Shown: positions 26,575-39,315 of the stretch, piece after piece | Layout: each line of letters starts with the position of its first letter | Numbering within the stretch: position 1 is the first letter of the stretch | NCBI GenBank assembly: GCA_039881145.1 | Contig: JAYKKI010000138.1 | Coordinates: 1,169,501-1,233,500, forward strand | DNA length: 64,000 bases | Direction: 5' to 3' | DNA from: Druceiella hillmani | Taxonomy: Eukaryota; Arthropoda; Insecta; Lepidoptera; Hepialidae | Notes under the pieces: model-generated | The model's input: the letters and a program-made list of their open reading frames with translations, nothing else | The model's database searches: none | What the model was told of the DNA's origin: nothing | Translations under genes and position numbers: made by a program

Positions 26575-27140
26575 TATTATAAACGTGCCTATTAACTTAT
26601 CAATTCTCGTCATCTTTTAATGAATGTTTGTAATATTTTCAAAATGTTATCTTCTCTCACCATCATAAACTTATACCTTATTTTCCATAAAGTCATTTAA
26701 ATACATTTTTTTTATTGGAACAATTTTCTTGGCACATTTGTAATTATTTTTAATATTAAAATATTATTAAAAAGGAATCGTCATTATAAGATAAAACCTG
26801 TTGCATAATTTTTCCAGCGTATCACTTTTCTGTCTTTTTTGACCCGATAATTAATATTCTAAGCATCATTTATGTCGCCGACATGAAAATGTGTTAATTT
26901 TTTAACAATTTCAAAGAATGACTTAAAAAATCGAGTTTTTTTCTATATCTTATGTCAAAATTTCGACTAAAGAATGGTTTATTTTAATATAAAAGTAAAA
27001 AAAAAAAATTATTTCCAATTTCAAATCCATTAGTTCGGGGTTTAAACTTCAGTACTTTAGTTCTCCGCACTGCTTCCCTTGTTCTAACTTTTTGTGGTAA
27101 CTATCTAAAAATGTGGCAAGCACGAATTGAAATTGCACTA

Positions 27141-27165
27141 CCAGGGTTCCGTACACATTTAGCCA
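27141..27165 (+). repeat. Short 'gggttccgtaca' repeat relic
   Basis: CTACCAGGGTTCCGTACACA matches the end motif of the same repeat type as 28895-28985. It is only a fragment and is listed because it supports the host assignment. Confidence 0.25.
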
Positions 27166-27559
27166 TTTATTGATATTTAAGGGCACGTAATATTTTTATT
27201 AAAATATTTACAATAATTAATTTTCCACAACACAAATATTTTGCCTGCTACATCCTTTACAGGTAAAAAAATGTGGTGCATATCTTTTGGAATATATTTT
27301 TAAATGTCAAATTAAAACAAAATATCTTTTTGTATTTTTCATAATAAACTCTTTCAAACTATGCTCCATATGACAAACAAGCTTAAAAAAGTTTAAAAAA
27401 TTTATTCTCTCCTCAATTTTTATGAGTATTTTCAACAAGACAGTTACTGTAAAATATGTGGGCTAATATATGTTACGTGGATTAATATATGTGGGCTACT
27501 ATGCCAAATTTGAAGTTTATGCGTCACGTGGTTTCTAAGAACTAAGACTGTTAATATAG

Positions 27560-27685
27560 AAAAACGAAAATATTATTGCCTACTATATATTTCATAGGCC
27601 TAATTTATATTTCATAGGCTAATACATATTAGCCTATTTCATAGACTAATATTTTCTATGAAATATATAATAATTCATTAGCCTA
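27560..27685. repeat. Cluster of direct and inverted ATTTCATAGGCTAAT motifs
   Basis: ATATTTCATAGGC, TTCATAGGCTAAT, ATTAGCCTATTTCATAG, CTATGAAATAT and TTAGCCTA alternate in both orientations over 125 bases, giving several alternative hairpins. It is likely a locally shuffled foldback. Confidence 0.55.
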
Positions 27686-28894
27686 AAAATATGCAAAAAT
27701 TGAAACGGTCGTATTTTCTTGTCATAAGTAAAGCCAATACTAATATAATCAAGTCAATAACTGTGTGTCCGAAAAAAATAATGGATAAAATAAAAACATT
27801 ATTCCTCGGAAAGTGTGTTGTCATACCGAACAATATTAAAGTTTTTGTCCAGTGTTGGGTAACAATCGGTTAAGGAGTTCGCCTAGTTTTTTTTTTTTTT
27901 TAACTCAAAAACGCATATTGGAAAAATTATGACACCTAGAATAATTCCTACAGCTTTTCTAATCTTTGCTTGTGTTACCTAAAAATCCATTGTTTTCACT
28001 TTAGATTCAGTGTTTTCCTACATAGGGAAGAGAGGTATATTTTTTGTACATTTTTCAGTATATCTTTGTAGACATAATATTTAAATTAAGAAACATGTTT
28101 TTGAGACTCTTATTTGAGAGAATAACTTTTGGTTAAACATTTTTAAAATTAATAAATTTTAATTGATAACCCCTCATACTGACTTTGTATTACACTTCGT
28201 ATTACACAGTGCATCACACTCAAGAGAGGAGTATTTCATAGTTTATTACACCGGTATAGAGTGCGTAAGGAAATAACATCCTGCATTCACCTGTCTTTCG
28301 TATACACATATTATTTGACGTTGTAGTACAAGATGCGTCCAGACAAATATTTTTTTTACTCATTTAACTACTTCAGGAATTGACTATGGAGTTGCTTGCC
28401 TATTCAGGACTTAACACTTGTTAGAATAACATGTATTCGAATTATTGTGTGTTTTGTGTCTCGATCCTCATCCTTTCTACTTACCCTATCCGTTCTTCCG
28501 CACATCCAAAGTTTTGGGGTAAATCCGTAAGTTGGACATACGATTTTTAAGAAGAAAGAAATAAGGAAATATACTAAATAATTGAAATTTTGGCTATTAC
28601 CTTAATTTCCTCTCTCTGTGATACATTTAAAGAAGAAAAACAATATGTTTTTCTAATGATGTTATAATATCTAGCATGACATCCGATAATTAGCCACACA
28701 TCTGTTAGATGGTAATCTGATAATGAGATTCTTTAACTAGCTCTTTCAAACAATACCCCACACTTTACATTGAATTAGAAAAGACAATTTTTGGAGTTTT
28801 AATTTTGTCCACCAAAAATTTGCAAATAAACAATTTTGAATTTAAGCTATTGAAATATATGCGAGTTATGGGGTTTCTTAGAGAAACAGCTGAC

Positions 28895-28985
28895 GAATGG
28901 ACAGACAGATACGTGATTGATTTTAAAACCGTTTCATTTTTTTCTTTAGAGATGCGGACCCCTAAAAGATTGGTAATGCCAGGTT
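28895..28985 (+). repeat. Diverged 'tacggaaccct'-type repeat
   Basis: TGGACAGACAGATACGTGAT, then AAAACCGTTTCATTTTTTTC and GATGCGGACCCCTAAAAGA, resembles in order the lepidopteran repeat with 'gacagacggacatgacg', 'gggttccgtttttt' and 'acggaaccctaaaa'. Overlapping open frames on both strands (28765-29022 and 28805-29038) cover it and are probably by-products of the repeat. Confidence 0.35.
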
Positions 28986-31900
28986 TTATCTGTCCACAAC
29001 TCATAAATTGTTCTAGTGCCAAATATCGAGTTTGTTAGCCCAACTAGATATGCTCAAATAGTACAATTACATAATGTCGCAAAATATCCTCATAAATCTT
29101 TCTAATGTTAAAAAATATTTGTTCTCTAACGTAAACAACTCAAACTAGAGAGGAATATTTCAGGACACTCATTTTTAATATTGATTTTTTCCAAACAATT
29201 ATTATATATTACGTAAATAATGAAGACAATAACTTCACTATCAAATATGTACCGCACATTAAGATAAATTATACCCCGAAAGTACTTTCTAAAAATAGTG
29301 AAGACGCTATCAGAGTCGATGAAGTAAAAACCATTCATACAAAATTTTAATCGATATAGAACGTAGATTAGAAAATAGGGTCGCCATACTAAAAAAAAAC
29401 TTAAACTGGCGTGAATTAACTGATAAGTATATTATACATATATTTGTCGTGACAAGTTTATCAAACTGAAATATCGTATTGTAATTGTGAAATATGTTGT
29501 GTAGTCTAAAAACATGAGAATGTTGAATTAATATTTAAACAATGTAATGTTTAAAATTGTCTTAGCATCCAAAAGGAGATCAATAAAAGTAAAGAAAAGA
29601 AAGGACCGTGTTTACAAAGAAAATGTTAGTAGTTAACCACGAATCATATCTATATCTATGTGTATCTATATTTTTACTAAAGAAAAATTATATCATATGA
29701 AGTCAGCGTTTGATTAACTACAGAAACTTGTCTTAAGAAAAGTAAATAGTTTGGAACCGGGTAATTTACAGGCAGCATTGATCTGTAGACTGTGTTTATT
29801 ATTTTTATTTACGTAATAATTTTTCGGTAACCAGTTATTGCTGAACCATTAACATTTATAAGTCCTAAGGATTTTCAATCCGTTTTCGGCAAAAATAATT
29901 AGTCAGTTTTATTCGGTCGAAACCGAATTTACTTTAAATTTATTTCTAGAATTTAATTAAATACGAATTGTATGAAAGCTCCGACTGGCTTTACTCCTGA
30001 TCTCCCCGTTTATTAGTAGCCATTATTTTTCTGGTCTACATCACATTGTGGTCAGGACCCACACTCGATTTTCATATGTTGATGAAAAAAACTTCTATAC
30101 ACATTGTATTAATATTTACTTGTAATTGAAGCTTTCTTCCGTAATCACGAAACCTTTATCGATAAAGAATTTCATACTTATAGTAATGCAAAAACCTTTA
30201 TAAGAACTTTCTAATTTTTTGCACGATGTCTCCTCTCTTGCCGTGTTTAAAAAAATTTCTACTAACTATAAAAATATTTTTATTTCCCGACCGGGGTTCG
30301 GGCTTTAATGAATACGCTTATATCTAATTATACGATTATAGTAACTAAATTTTAAGAGTTCCACAGACCTCTGAGCACTCTCTAATTAAGCCTTATGTAA
30401 ATCAGGCGACTTTAGAATATTACATTTACACTTTCCAACAGTACTCAAAAACTAACAGACTGTTTATCCCCAGTAAATACACTATACAATTCACAAATAA
30501 AGGACCGAGGGATTTGTTAATGAATAGTGAATTACTTGCCCTAATCCGTTCAATGCGAGACTTGTAAGGGTTACTTTGGAGGTAATAAAGACTTTCGTAT
30601 ATATTTGATATAATGCCTCTAATTAAAACGCGGTCACCTGTTAAGATTATTTAAAGTTGTTACGCAATTTTGAAAGAGGTTTTCGTTCCATTCTACTTAG
30701 TTCAACTGAAAGGAATGGGGATTATATAAAGGGTTGAAAATTAAGTTTATGTACATGATCGCTGAAAATTAAAAAAAAATTATACATAAAGAATACAATT
30801 CCGGATACGAGATTAGGAAAAATGTAGTGCAATGATTAATGTAATAAAGGAGTTAAACCATTTTCAAAATTATACATTTCATAAGTATATGTAAAAATAA
30901 CATTTTCATAAAGCATGGAAAAAAAATTGCATGAAAAGTACATAATTATATTTAAAAGGAAAATAATATCGAAAAGATTTCGCCCTTAAGGACATTATGA
31001 TTGATTAAAATTCCTTATACTGAAACAAATGAAATATTTATAGAATTATAATTAATAGAGACATTAAGTTTAATAATCCAAAACAACGATTTTAGAAAAA
31101 AAGTGGAAAAAGTTTTTAAATATGTAAAGACTATTTTATTGATTTAAAACCAAACTTTGTAAACAAACTTTATCTTCAAATTTAGGAAAAAAGCTTCATA
31201 GGTTTACTTAATTATGTTTACCTTTAAAAGATAACAAACAATTTTATTTCTATATACAATTCTGAACGTCAAATTTTACAATGATCTATAAATTACGGAC
31301 ATTACTATTTTATTGTTGATTAACGTTACTATGAGTAACTAATACACTTGGTATCTACTCTTACTACATCCATTTGAAGATTATACTGCACTTATGTTAT
31401 ACACCCCTTCTACAACTTATGTATTCATATATATTTGCGCACAGTAAAGATGTGGGATCCAGGGACATTTATGATATTATTACGTGCATTTAACATTCCG
31501 GGATACGCAATGTGTAATAACCTCTGCTCCCTAATCTTGTCCCATTATTCCTTGACCTATGTTAACTCACTGCTATAAACATACAATTTTCCAACTCCTC
31601 TTTGCAATTTCCCCAACCTCTTGTATATATACAATTTACGAGAATTAAGGTGAAGGCTTCATGCATAATCGGGTTAATATCACGGAAGGGGTTACGTTAT
31701 AAAGGCGTCCTTTAGGCAGACCTGTCTACCTGAAGAATTTATAGCTTTAATTTAGGAAGCTCGGAGGGTAATTAAGATGGAAAATATAAGAAGGTTATAT
31801 CTCTTTATTGTCGTTACAGGACAGTAAGTGACGAGGAAGTTTTTCGTTTATGAAATTGGAAGTTGCGTTTATGAATTGGAGGGTGCGGTAACACCCTACG

Positions 31901-32033
31901 TAATTCGTGAAATATAGTCAATACTGCTAAAGTAATTAAGCTGATATATAAATTTACAAAACAATTTATAAGAATGATGTGAGTTTACTGAATAATTACT
32001 AAAAATTTTGCGTTAACCGTTTTGTTCGAAGAG
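28986..32033. other. No gene seen
   Basis: AT-rich. A small stem GGGTG..CACCC lies near 31882, after two near-repeats of CGTTTATGAATTGGA. Confidence 0.6.
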
Positions 32034-32267
32034 TACAGAAACTAAAATAGACATAGTTACAGAAATAAAATAAAATACAGAAACTAAAATAGACATAGTT
32101 ACAGAGACTAAAATAGAATACAGAAACTAAAATAGACATAGTTACAGAGATAAAATATAGTACAGAAACTAAAATAGACATAGTTACAGAGACTAAAATA
32201 GGATAGGAAAACTAAAATAGACATAGGTACACAGATAAAATAGAGTACAGAAACTAAAATAGACATG
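32034..32267 (+). repeat. Minisatellite, unit about 45 bp with two half-units
   Basis: TACAGAAACTAAAATAGACA plus TAGTTACAGAGA(C)TAAAATAGA is repeated about five to six times with small variation. Each unit itself consists of two similar halves (ACAGAAACTAAAATAGA and ACAGAGACTAAAATAGA). A short antisense frame over it (31999-32181) only reflects the repeat. Confidence 0.9.
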
Positions 32268-32610
32268 TTCGATTGATTTTATTTACGGACTAACATAATT
32301 TCCAGTAAATTTTCGTGAATTAAAATTTACTTGAAATTGAAATTTTCGCTCCTTGAATTTTTTTTCTAAATTTAAAAACAATTAAAGGATTTTACTAATA
32401 AAATACAAATAGAGACTCAATTGCAACATTGCGCAATCATCTTAAGAAAATAGACTAAATTTAGATCTTATAGAAACAAAACCAAAGAAATGTTCCTCAA
32501 GGAAACTAGTTACATCGTATAGTTAGCGAGCAGTCTCTTTTCATTTTTGCCTATCTTGGATTCTATTAAGCTAATAATTATATAAATAATAATATTATTT
32601 CCATATAGAA

Positions 32611-32613
<3 letters not shown>

Positions 32614-32675
<62 letters not shown>
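32614..32675. repeat. (TA)n microsatellite
   Basis: Uninterrupted TA tract of about 60 bases with AATATTAT-rich flanks on both sides. Confidence 0.95.
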
Positions 32676-32676
<1 letters not shown>

Positions 32677-33500
32677 TGTTATTAATAATATTATTATATA
32701 AATATTAATAAATATTATAATATTATTTCCATTAAAAACTCAGTATCCAATATTTTATTAAATTTTTCCAGCCTTCGACATCTGTTTGTAAACTCCTTAA
32801 AAATATTTTCACGAAAAATAGTCAAAGGAAATTCCATTTTTTTTTAAATATAATATAAAAACTAGAGACTTGACAAAAACTTGCAGTTCTCGATTTCCGT
32901 ACTTTAGTAACGTGGTCAAATGACTTGATCACAGTACAACCCTTAAAACTACCTAGAAAAATCCAAGTTTCAATCAAAATTATGGTAATTTTTACTTGTG
33001 ATTTTCTTCCCTACTGTGAAATTAGTAATAAAAACTTAAGGGGAACAAAAAAAAGAAAAGGAAATAAAAAATTACTAAAGCACCTTCTCGATATAAGTTT
33101 GTTAGAACATCATAACTTTTATTTGTTTAACATGGAAAGGCAATATGTCGGCATGTACATGGTTTTTATATTGTTACGATACCGAATTTTAAAAAAATGT
33201 GAAAAATACAAAATTTTGCATTTTATTTCAAGTTCGTTTAATGTTGATTTTTTCTCTAGAAGTATTTTAGTAATATCTAAATATTTAAAAGCACGTAAAA
33301 TTTACATTCTTATATTTTTTTTATTAGTTATTTAAAAATGGGTAACAACATTTTAACAAAGTTTCCCAGCTTCCTTCGCAATTCAAAAGACAAAATGTAA
33401 TAAAATATAGACAGAGGTAATACAATCGTAAATTTTTTCCTTAGATCTTACGTTCCTTGATTTAAATTAATAAACAAAAAAGGAAATGAATAACTTAACC
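32676..33500. other. No gene supported; longest random-like frame
   Basis: A 136-codon frame at 32925-33335 (+) is the longest outside the transposon. It is Ile/Lys/Leu/Phe-rich with no recognised domain, and its codons reflect the local AT content. I do not call it a gene. Confidence 0.5.
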
Positions 33501-33770
33501 ATAAGTGACACTGTAGCCCACAGAGGCCAGCCATCTCCAGGGAAATTTCCATAGGTCTATTCCAATATCGTCAATCTTTCTCAGTTTAGCGTTCAAAACC
33601 TTCTTCGGGATTCATTCAAAACAACATGGATCGCTGAACATACTCGTGCCGCATTAGTCACCACTCTCTGATTTCAGTTAACAATCGTCTCAAACAGAAG
33701 TCGTACCTTAACGTTGAGTTTGAATCCACATTTTCCTGGTCAGCTCCGAAAATTTTCACACAGAAAATAA
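33501..33770. other. GC-richer island with coding-like frames and stops, unrecognised
   Basis: This 270-base stretch is visibly richer in G+C than its surroundings. On the + strand the frame starting at 33501 runs 90 codons with only two internal stops (TAG 33552, TGA about 33666), with segments such as TVAHRGQPSPGKFP and SFKTTWIAEHTRAALVTTL. On the - strand three frames give coding-like pieces (for example WKFPWRWLASVGYSVTYG) that would need frameshifts. I cannot assign a family. It could be a decayed transposon or gene fragment, or a conserved non-coding element. Confidence 0.3.
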
Positions 33771-36720
33771 TTAGTCATTTAAGCTCGTTATTAATTATTT
33801 ACACCACCTATCTTCAAAATATGCGTGGGAAATGTTTGATTTTTATGAAAAATTTATGACAAAAAACGCCCACTCACATTTCCTATACTTTTTAATTAAA
33901 GATACATGATAATTTTAACGATATACTTGTAATGTTAACACGCAACCGCTAATTATGTTGTTCATCGGACTTTTTATGAGACTCTTTCGCCTTTTATGTG
34001 ACAATTTAATACTATCCTTATACGCTAAATATTTACGTATTATGCGGAAAGGAAATTATGAACACATTTTAGTTTTAATGTAATAACAATTGTATTTAAA
34101 TGCTAAATATTTTGAGATATGTATTTTTTCTTCGAAATATTCCAAAGTTTCGTTCACTAATCCATAATTTTATATTTGCTATTTGTGGTATAATTTTCAG
34201 TTTAATTTGGACCTAAATAGGTCCTGAACTAACGCTGAAGTTATTCTTGTTTTATTTTAGCTATTACTTTTTTTTCTGTTTTGATTCAGCGTTATGATAA
34301 GTGTTCCAAAAAGTATTTGCAACATAGAAAATAAGTTTGATTGTGGTAAGGAGATCTATACATTATTTAGTGGAACTTTTTAAATATAACGTCAGTGATA
34401 GTGCGGGAATATTAAAGTTTAATTTTTAATGAATAATTATAAATTTACCATGTTGCAATAAAAAATATTGAGTGACAAATTTTAATTTGTTTACATGTAA
34501 GCTGATGTAGCTTTTCAGAAACTTTGAAGATTAGATTGATGATACCGAGCCAAAACTTCAAAGTTTTCAATAAGGATTAGAACTAAATAAACAGTTTACA
34601 GTTGACTCTATTAGATACAGCCTGTAACAGAATTGCCAGAATTTATTACAAGCAGATTTATCATAATATGAAAAAAATTATTTTGTAATTAACTTCGATT
34701 CAGCTCCGTTCGATGAACGGAGGGGAATGGAACCCGGGTGCACCGCGTCGTCTAATAAACTATGGTGTCATCACCAAAAAAATCATCACCAATCAAGTAA
34801 AAAGAATTATTGAATCAAGGTATAAACATTTTTGTGCTACACGATTAGGCCGTACAGTTTCGTACTCTATTAAAGTACAAAATAAGTAACTGACAATTGA
34901 AAATACTTTTAAAAATTTAAGAGTAAATAATTATTGCATAAATAATGCGGTAAATATAGAAGAAAGTCAAATGTTTTTTGCTTGGCAGAGCCGCCTTGCA
35001 TAATTATATGGGAAAAGACTTGAATAATAAAAGTCTTAAAATGTTCTACTCTGTTTAAATAAACAGGTAAATTTGGAGACGATGCCATCATCAGAAAACG
35101 TGGTTGATAATAAACTGCACGTGATAGATAATAAACGTTTGGAAAAAATTTAATCTTAATTTCATCATTTTACCTCAAAACGTCCGTAAGTTATTGGTTG
35201 TATACGGTGAAAGTTACATAGAAAATTTCCACAGGCACGGGTGGGCAGCAACGGATTGTAAGAACACAGGAGGCGGGGGGGGGGGGGCGCAAGCTATTCT
35301 GCGCAGGATTTAAACTAATTTAATTATTTGTATCTAATATTGGAGCATAAAATAAACGCATTAAAACATTGCAAGTTACTGCTACTCTGTAAAGAAATGT
35401 ACAAAATAAATTATAGACTAAAATTTAAACTATTTAATATTTTTTTCATATAACTTCAATCAAAGTGAACTTTTTATTGTTTTGGTTAAACTGTAAAAAA
35501 ATATAAATGTGTTTTCATTACAGTTATTAAATATTCACATTTTTCGATTTGTCCTGATTATCTAAATTTTACGCAAAATATAGATGGAAATCTAATAATT
35601 TTTAATTCTCTTTAATTTTAAAAATCTTGTTCTGTGAATGAATATAGGATAGTATAAACTTATTTCTCAAGAATTAGTTGCAGGATACTAAAAGGATTTT
35701 AGTCGAAGTCGGCAATAAAGTTGTCTAGATTTTACTTAAACCTCGTGGGAATGATCGGTTGAATAAAACGTGATTACTCTACAGAAAAGTATACGTGTAA
35801 AGATTTAATAAAAAAACATAAAATATTACTTAGAAAAAGAGAGAAAAATCTTTTACATTTCCAAAAATCAATATTATGTTTTCAAACCATTTTACAAGAA
35901 TGAAGCTCTTTTGTCCATAACATTATTTAATTTCCTAACAAAACTGACTAGAAGAAATAAAGCGCCCCATTTCAAAAATCTATTTGTTTATAGAAACTTA
36001 GCAAGAAACTGAAAACATAGCAATCGTGTCTTCATTGGTTTGGAAATGATCCAATTAAAATTTTCTATATTTTCCATACCATTTTTATATTTATTTTCTT
36101 TATTTATAAGCACTTTTTTGGTATTCTTCATATTTATCGGTTTCCAAATTTTGTTTCTATACATATATGTATTTTAAATATTTATTTCGTTTTCTAGGCT
36201 TGAAAGAAAGAATATTTTTGGAGTAACGAAAAAATTTATTTCACATGTTTTTCAATAACTTTTTTTTATTGATTAGTTCAATAATATATATTTCGAGTTT
36301 CTACAATTAATGAATTTTCCTTCGAAAACTATTCAATTACAATCTTCTTTTTTCGAAAATATTCATTCCACCCTTTGTGTATTATTGCTTTATTGACCTT
36401 TTTAACCAAAACAACCTTTCAGATATTCGTTTTCCAAACGTCAAGGAGCAGTCTGCCCCCAATATTTGGATTAAGCTTTATTTATGTTCAAATAATTACG
36501 AAAATCATATTGTACGCGATCTTCAAAACAAGTAACCGAAAAATGAGACAAAGTCGACAGAATTATAACAATTGTGTGACAATGAAGTCGTAATTTCGTA
36601 TATTTTTTCGTACCTCAAGGACACGCTAAATGCGTCTTAAAATTTGTGTTCAGCTTCCGATTACTTTGTTGGCTATAGAGGGACAAAATGATTAAAATAT
36701 TGCTCATTTTTAATTTTTCC
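33771..36720. other. No gene seen
   Basis: A GC-rich patch at 34700-34770 has a perfect stem CTCCGTTC-gat-GAACGGAG (34704-34722) followed by GGGGAATGGAACCCGGGTGC. It is not a recognisable tRNA. The G homopolymer lies at 35.28 kb. Confidence 0.55.
35275..35287 (+). repeat. G homopolymer
   Basis: Thirteen consecutive G in an AT-rich setting, preceded by GGAGGC. The length may be unstable or imprecisely assembled. Confidence 0.9.
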
Positions 36721-36889
36721 TCACACATATATCTGTGTACATATATATCTTACACATATATTTGTGTAAATGTTTATAACATCTTGCGAATTATTTGTAC
36801 GTTACATATATCCATAATTATTTAATATATTATTTGATCATATTCCTCTATATATATATATTTACGTGAATATGTGCATTATATATATA

Positions 36890-36946
<57 letters not shown>

Positions 36947-36953
36947 ATAAACA
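36721..36953. repeat. Compound (TA)n/CACATATAT microsatellite region
   Basis: Interrupted CACATATAT motifs, then TA tracts at about 36851, 36881 and a long one to 36942, ending in TGTGTATAAACACACAT. Confidence 0.9.
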
Positions 36954-37029
36954 CACATATAATATAAAAATAATACTGCTCCATACCTTTGTATGTATCT
37001 ATGTTTTATCTGCATGTAATCTCCTCGAA

Positions 37030-37160
37030 TTGACCACCTGAAGATATTATCATACAACGAAGCCAAGGTCGTGGTTAAGAAGTTAAATGAAGTAGAGAAA
37101 CACTACATCACGTAGTTTCATTTAATTGCGTATAAAAATTTACTAATTGTTAAAAACTAT
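37030..37160 (-). repeat. Dispersed repeat family, copy 2 (inverted)
   Basis: Read on the minus strand it matches the copies at 9.5 and 48.6 kb: CGCAATTAAATGAAACTACG, GATGTAGTGTTTCTCTACTT, TTAACCACGACCTTGG and GATAATATCTTCAGGTGGTC in the same order. A long (TA)n tract lies about 80 bp away on its downstream side, as for copy 1. Confidence 0.7.
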
Positions 37161-38261
37161 TGTTGTTGTTTTCATCATAATTACATCTCAACCATCATTA
37201 AACTTGTTCACTTTTTCAAGGTAGGAACCCGACTAATAAAAATTTGTGGATTAAAATGGAAAATATTTCGAAATATCGTCCCAAAAAGGTAACCAATTTA
37301 ACTGAGTTTCGATTCATAGCTTTGGAACCAAGATAGTAAATTAGTTGGATATTTCACGGTACATTAATTAGTTACATTATTCTTATTCAGATATTTTATT
37401 AAATGAGTTTATTTAAATATTTAATAATAATATAAGTTGAGTAAGAATTTTACCAAGAAAACTATTCAAAAACGTCTTATTATTATGAGATATTTGTCTG
37501 AACAGGTTATATCTGAATATTTGTTCTCATAACCAATGTTAATAAATGCGAAATTTACTTTTTCTGCCTATTTTTCGTTTCTTCAACTTTCATGGGTAAA
37601 TTATTCCACCCGTCTTTATAAAATTTGGTATCTAAACATATTGCAAATAAAGGATATTTCAAATCCCCGGATAAATAAATTCCATGCAAATAAAGCTATG
37701 GGCAACAGTTAATTAATTAAACATTTATTACAGGAAAATAATTGTGTACAATGTAAAGAAAATAATACCAAAAATCTCACATGTAATATATCAGGAAGAA
37801 AATCAACTTTATAAATCAAACGGTTCTGAAATTAGAAATCGTATTGTAACAAACCCAAGAAATAGTTATTGTATGAGACAAAACATTCTTTTTAGCTTGA
37901 AAAAGTCTTTCAAATCTATGCCGGTGTGGAGAAGCAAACGAGTGACTACGATTTTTGATAAGAATCGAATGACTTAAAATTTTCCAGAGTTATTCAAATA
38001 GGTTCAAAACTTTCATTATTCCACTTCTTATATCACTACGCTGTATTAAAAAAATGTAAGTTGCAAGTGAATTACCCGATCCTAATTAACACTTTATTTC
38101 ATCTCTTTATTCCGTTTACAATTGACATCTTCATGAAAATGACTGCGATAATGTTCGATACCGTAATATCTTCCTTTTCAAATCCTTTAAACATAAAGCA
38201 CTGAAAAGCAACCGACACCAAAACTGGGCTCAGAAGTACTGTAAAATGTCTTGACAATTAC

Positions 38262-38263
<2 letters not shown>

Positions 38264-38339
<76 letters not shown>
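38264..38339. repeat. (TA)n microsatellite
   Basis: TA tract broken once by AGATAT. It lies just before the hairpin at 38397. Confidence 0.95.
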
Positions 38340-38340
<1 letters not shown>

Positions 38341-38396
38341 CGTCTACATACCTCAAAATTATAAAAAATAACCTAAACTGCGTTTGAAAGTATGAA

Positions 38397-38455
38397 ACCG
38401 ACAAGAAACAAATAGCTTGATAGGGTGGGTATCAAGTTATTTGTTTCTTGTCGGT
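38397..38455 (+). repeat. 26-bp inverted repeat hairpin with GGGTGGG loop
   Basis: Arms 38397-38422 and 38430-38455 (outer part ACCGACAAGAAACAAATA) are inverted with one difference, which is a G.U pair in a plus-strand transcript. The loop is the 7-base GGGTGGG. It lies 58 bp after a long TA tract. It is pre-miRNA-like in size but too perfectly paired for most; a foldback or siRNA hairpin is possible. Confidence 0.75.
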
Positions 38456-39256
38456 AGAAGAGAGGTTGGAGTAAATTATCGGATATAAATAAAAAGCGTT
38501 ACGTTTTTATCACAACCTCAATGGCATCGAGATAAAAATAAATAAGTCTAATTTCTAACAAGACAGTTTCCCAGTTTGCACTCGCTTATTCCTGGACACT
38601 TTATTTATTAACTGTCTTCATAAAACTCCCCATTACCTTAATGTTGCTTTGAGGCCCTCTTGTTACTTTTTAGATTCACTTAAAAACCTGTTGCTTGAAT
38701 TATTACTACATGGCTCAACGTTAATTTAATGAAATACATTAAATGAAAGGATAAAAGGATATCGGTCCAGAGCCTGCTATTTAGTGGATTGAATTATTTT
38801 TAGAAAGCATTATCCACTTGTGGATTGGACGCCTGGATATATTTACCTTATGAAAGCATTTAGGAGATCGGTACATATTTAAAAATAGGTAATATATTTT
38901 TTATCCAACTACAGTGAAACCTAAATGAAAGGAGATTATGATTTTATTAATTTATGTAATTGTGTAGGTTAATTTCCCCATTGTAACTTAACGGTCATAG
39001 TTTTTTTTAATTCGGTTTAGTCGTTGCTTTGGTTACATACGAAAATGTGAACGCAACGTGAAATTTGGTTAAATTAACCCATTGATATTAAAATGATATT
39101 GACATACAATAAAGTACCATATAAAAATAATACAGAGGTTGACTCTGCGAGTGAAAAGGATAAACTTCAATTTCATTTAATTTCCTTGAAGGATGAATCT
39201 TAAACTAGTTTTAGTTTTGGTGTCTAATAAATGAAAATATGAGTTTGTTAAAAGTT

Positions 39257-39315
39257 AATACCATACCTGTAAAAAAGTTAGTGTCTCAAAATACCATACC
39301 TGTAAAAAAGTTAGT
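39257..39315 (+). repeat. Two-copy direct repeat, period 33
   Basis: AATACCATACCTGTAAAAAA plus GTTAGT occurs at 39257-39282 and identically at 39290-39315. It is a recent small tandem duplication. Confidence 0.85.

Larger units (their letters stand above)
24451..28894. other. No gene supported
   Basis: Contains the ATTTCATAGGC cluster, the 26461-26574 coding-like segment and a repeat relic. The two overlapping frames at 25608-26034 are Phe/Leu/Lys-rich and unrecognised. Confidence 0.55.

Noticed and set aside
32034..32267. CRISPR-like repeat array
   Set aside because: Units are contiguous and have no unique spacers; it is a eukaryotic minisatellite.
32925..33335. 136-codon + strand frame
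   Set aside because: Its composition (Ile, Lys, Leu, Phe) is what AT-rich DNA gives by chance; no domain, splice context or neighbour supports it.
34700..34770. Possible tRNA (GC-rich stem, GGAACCCGGG)
   Set aside because: No A-box, B-box or cloverleaf could be drawn.
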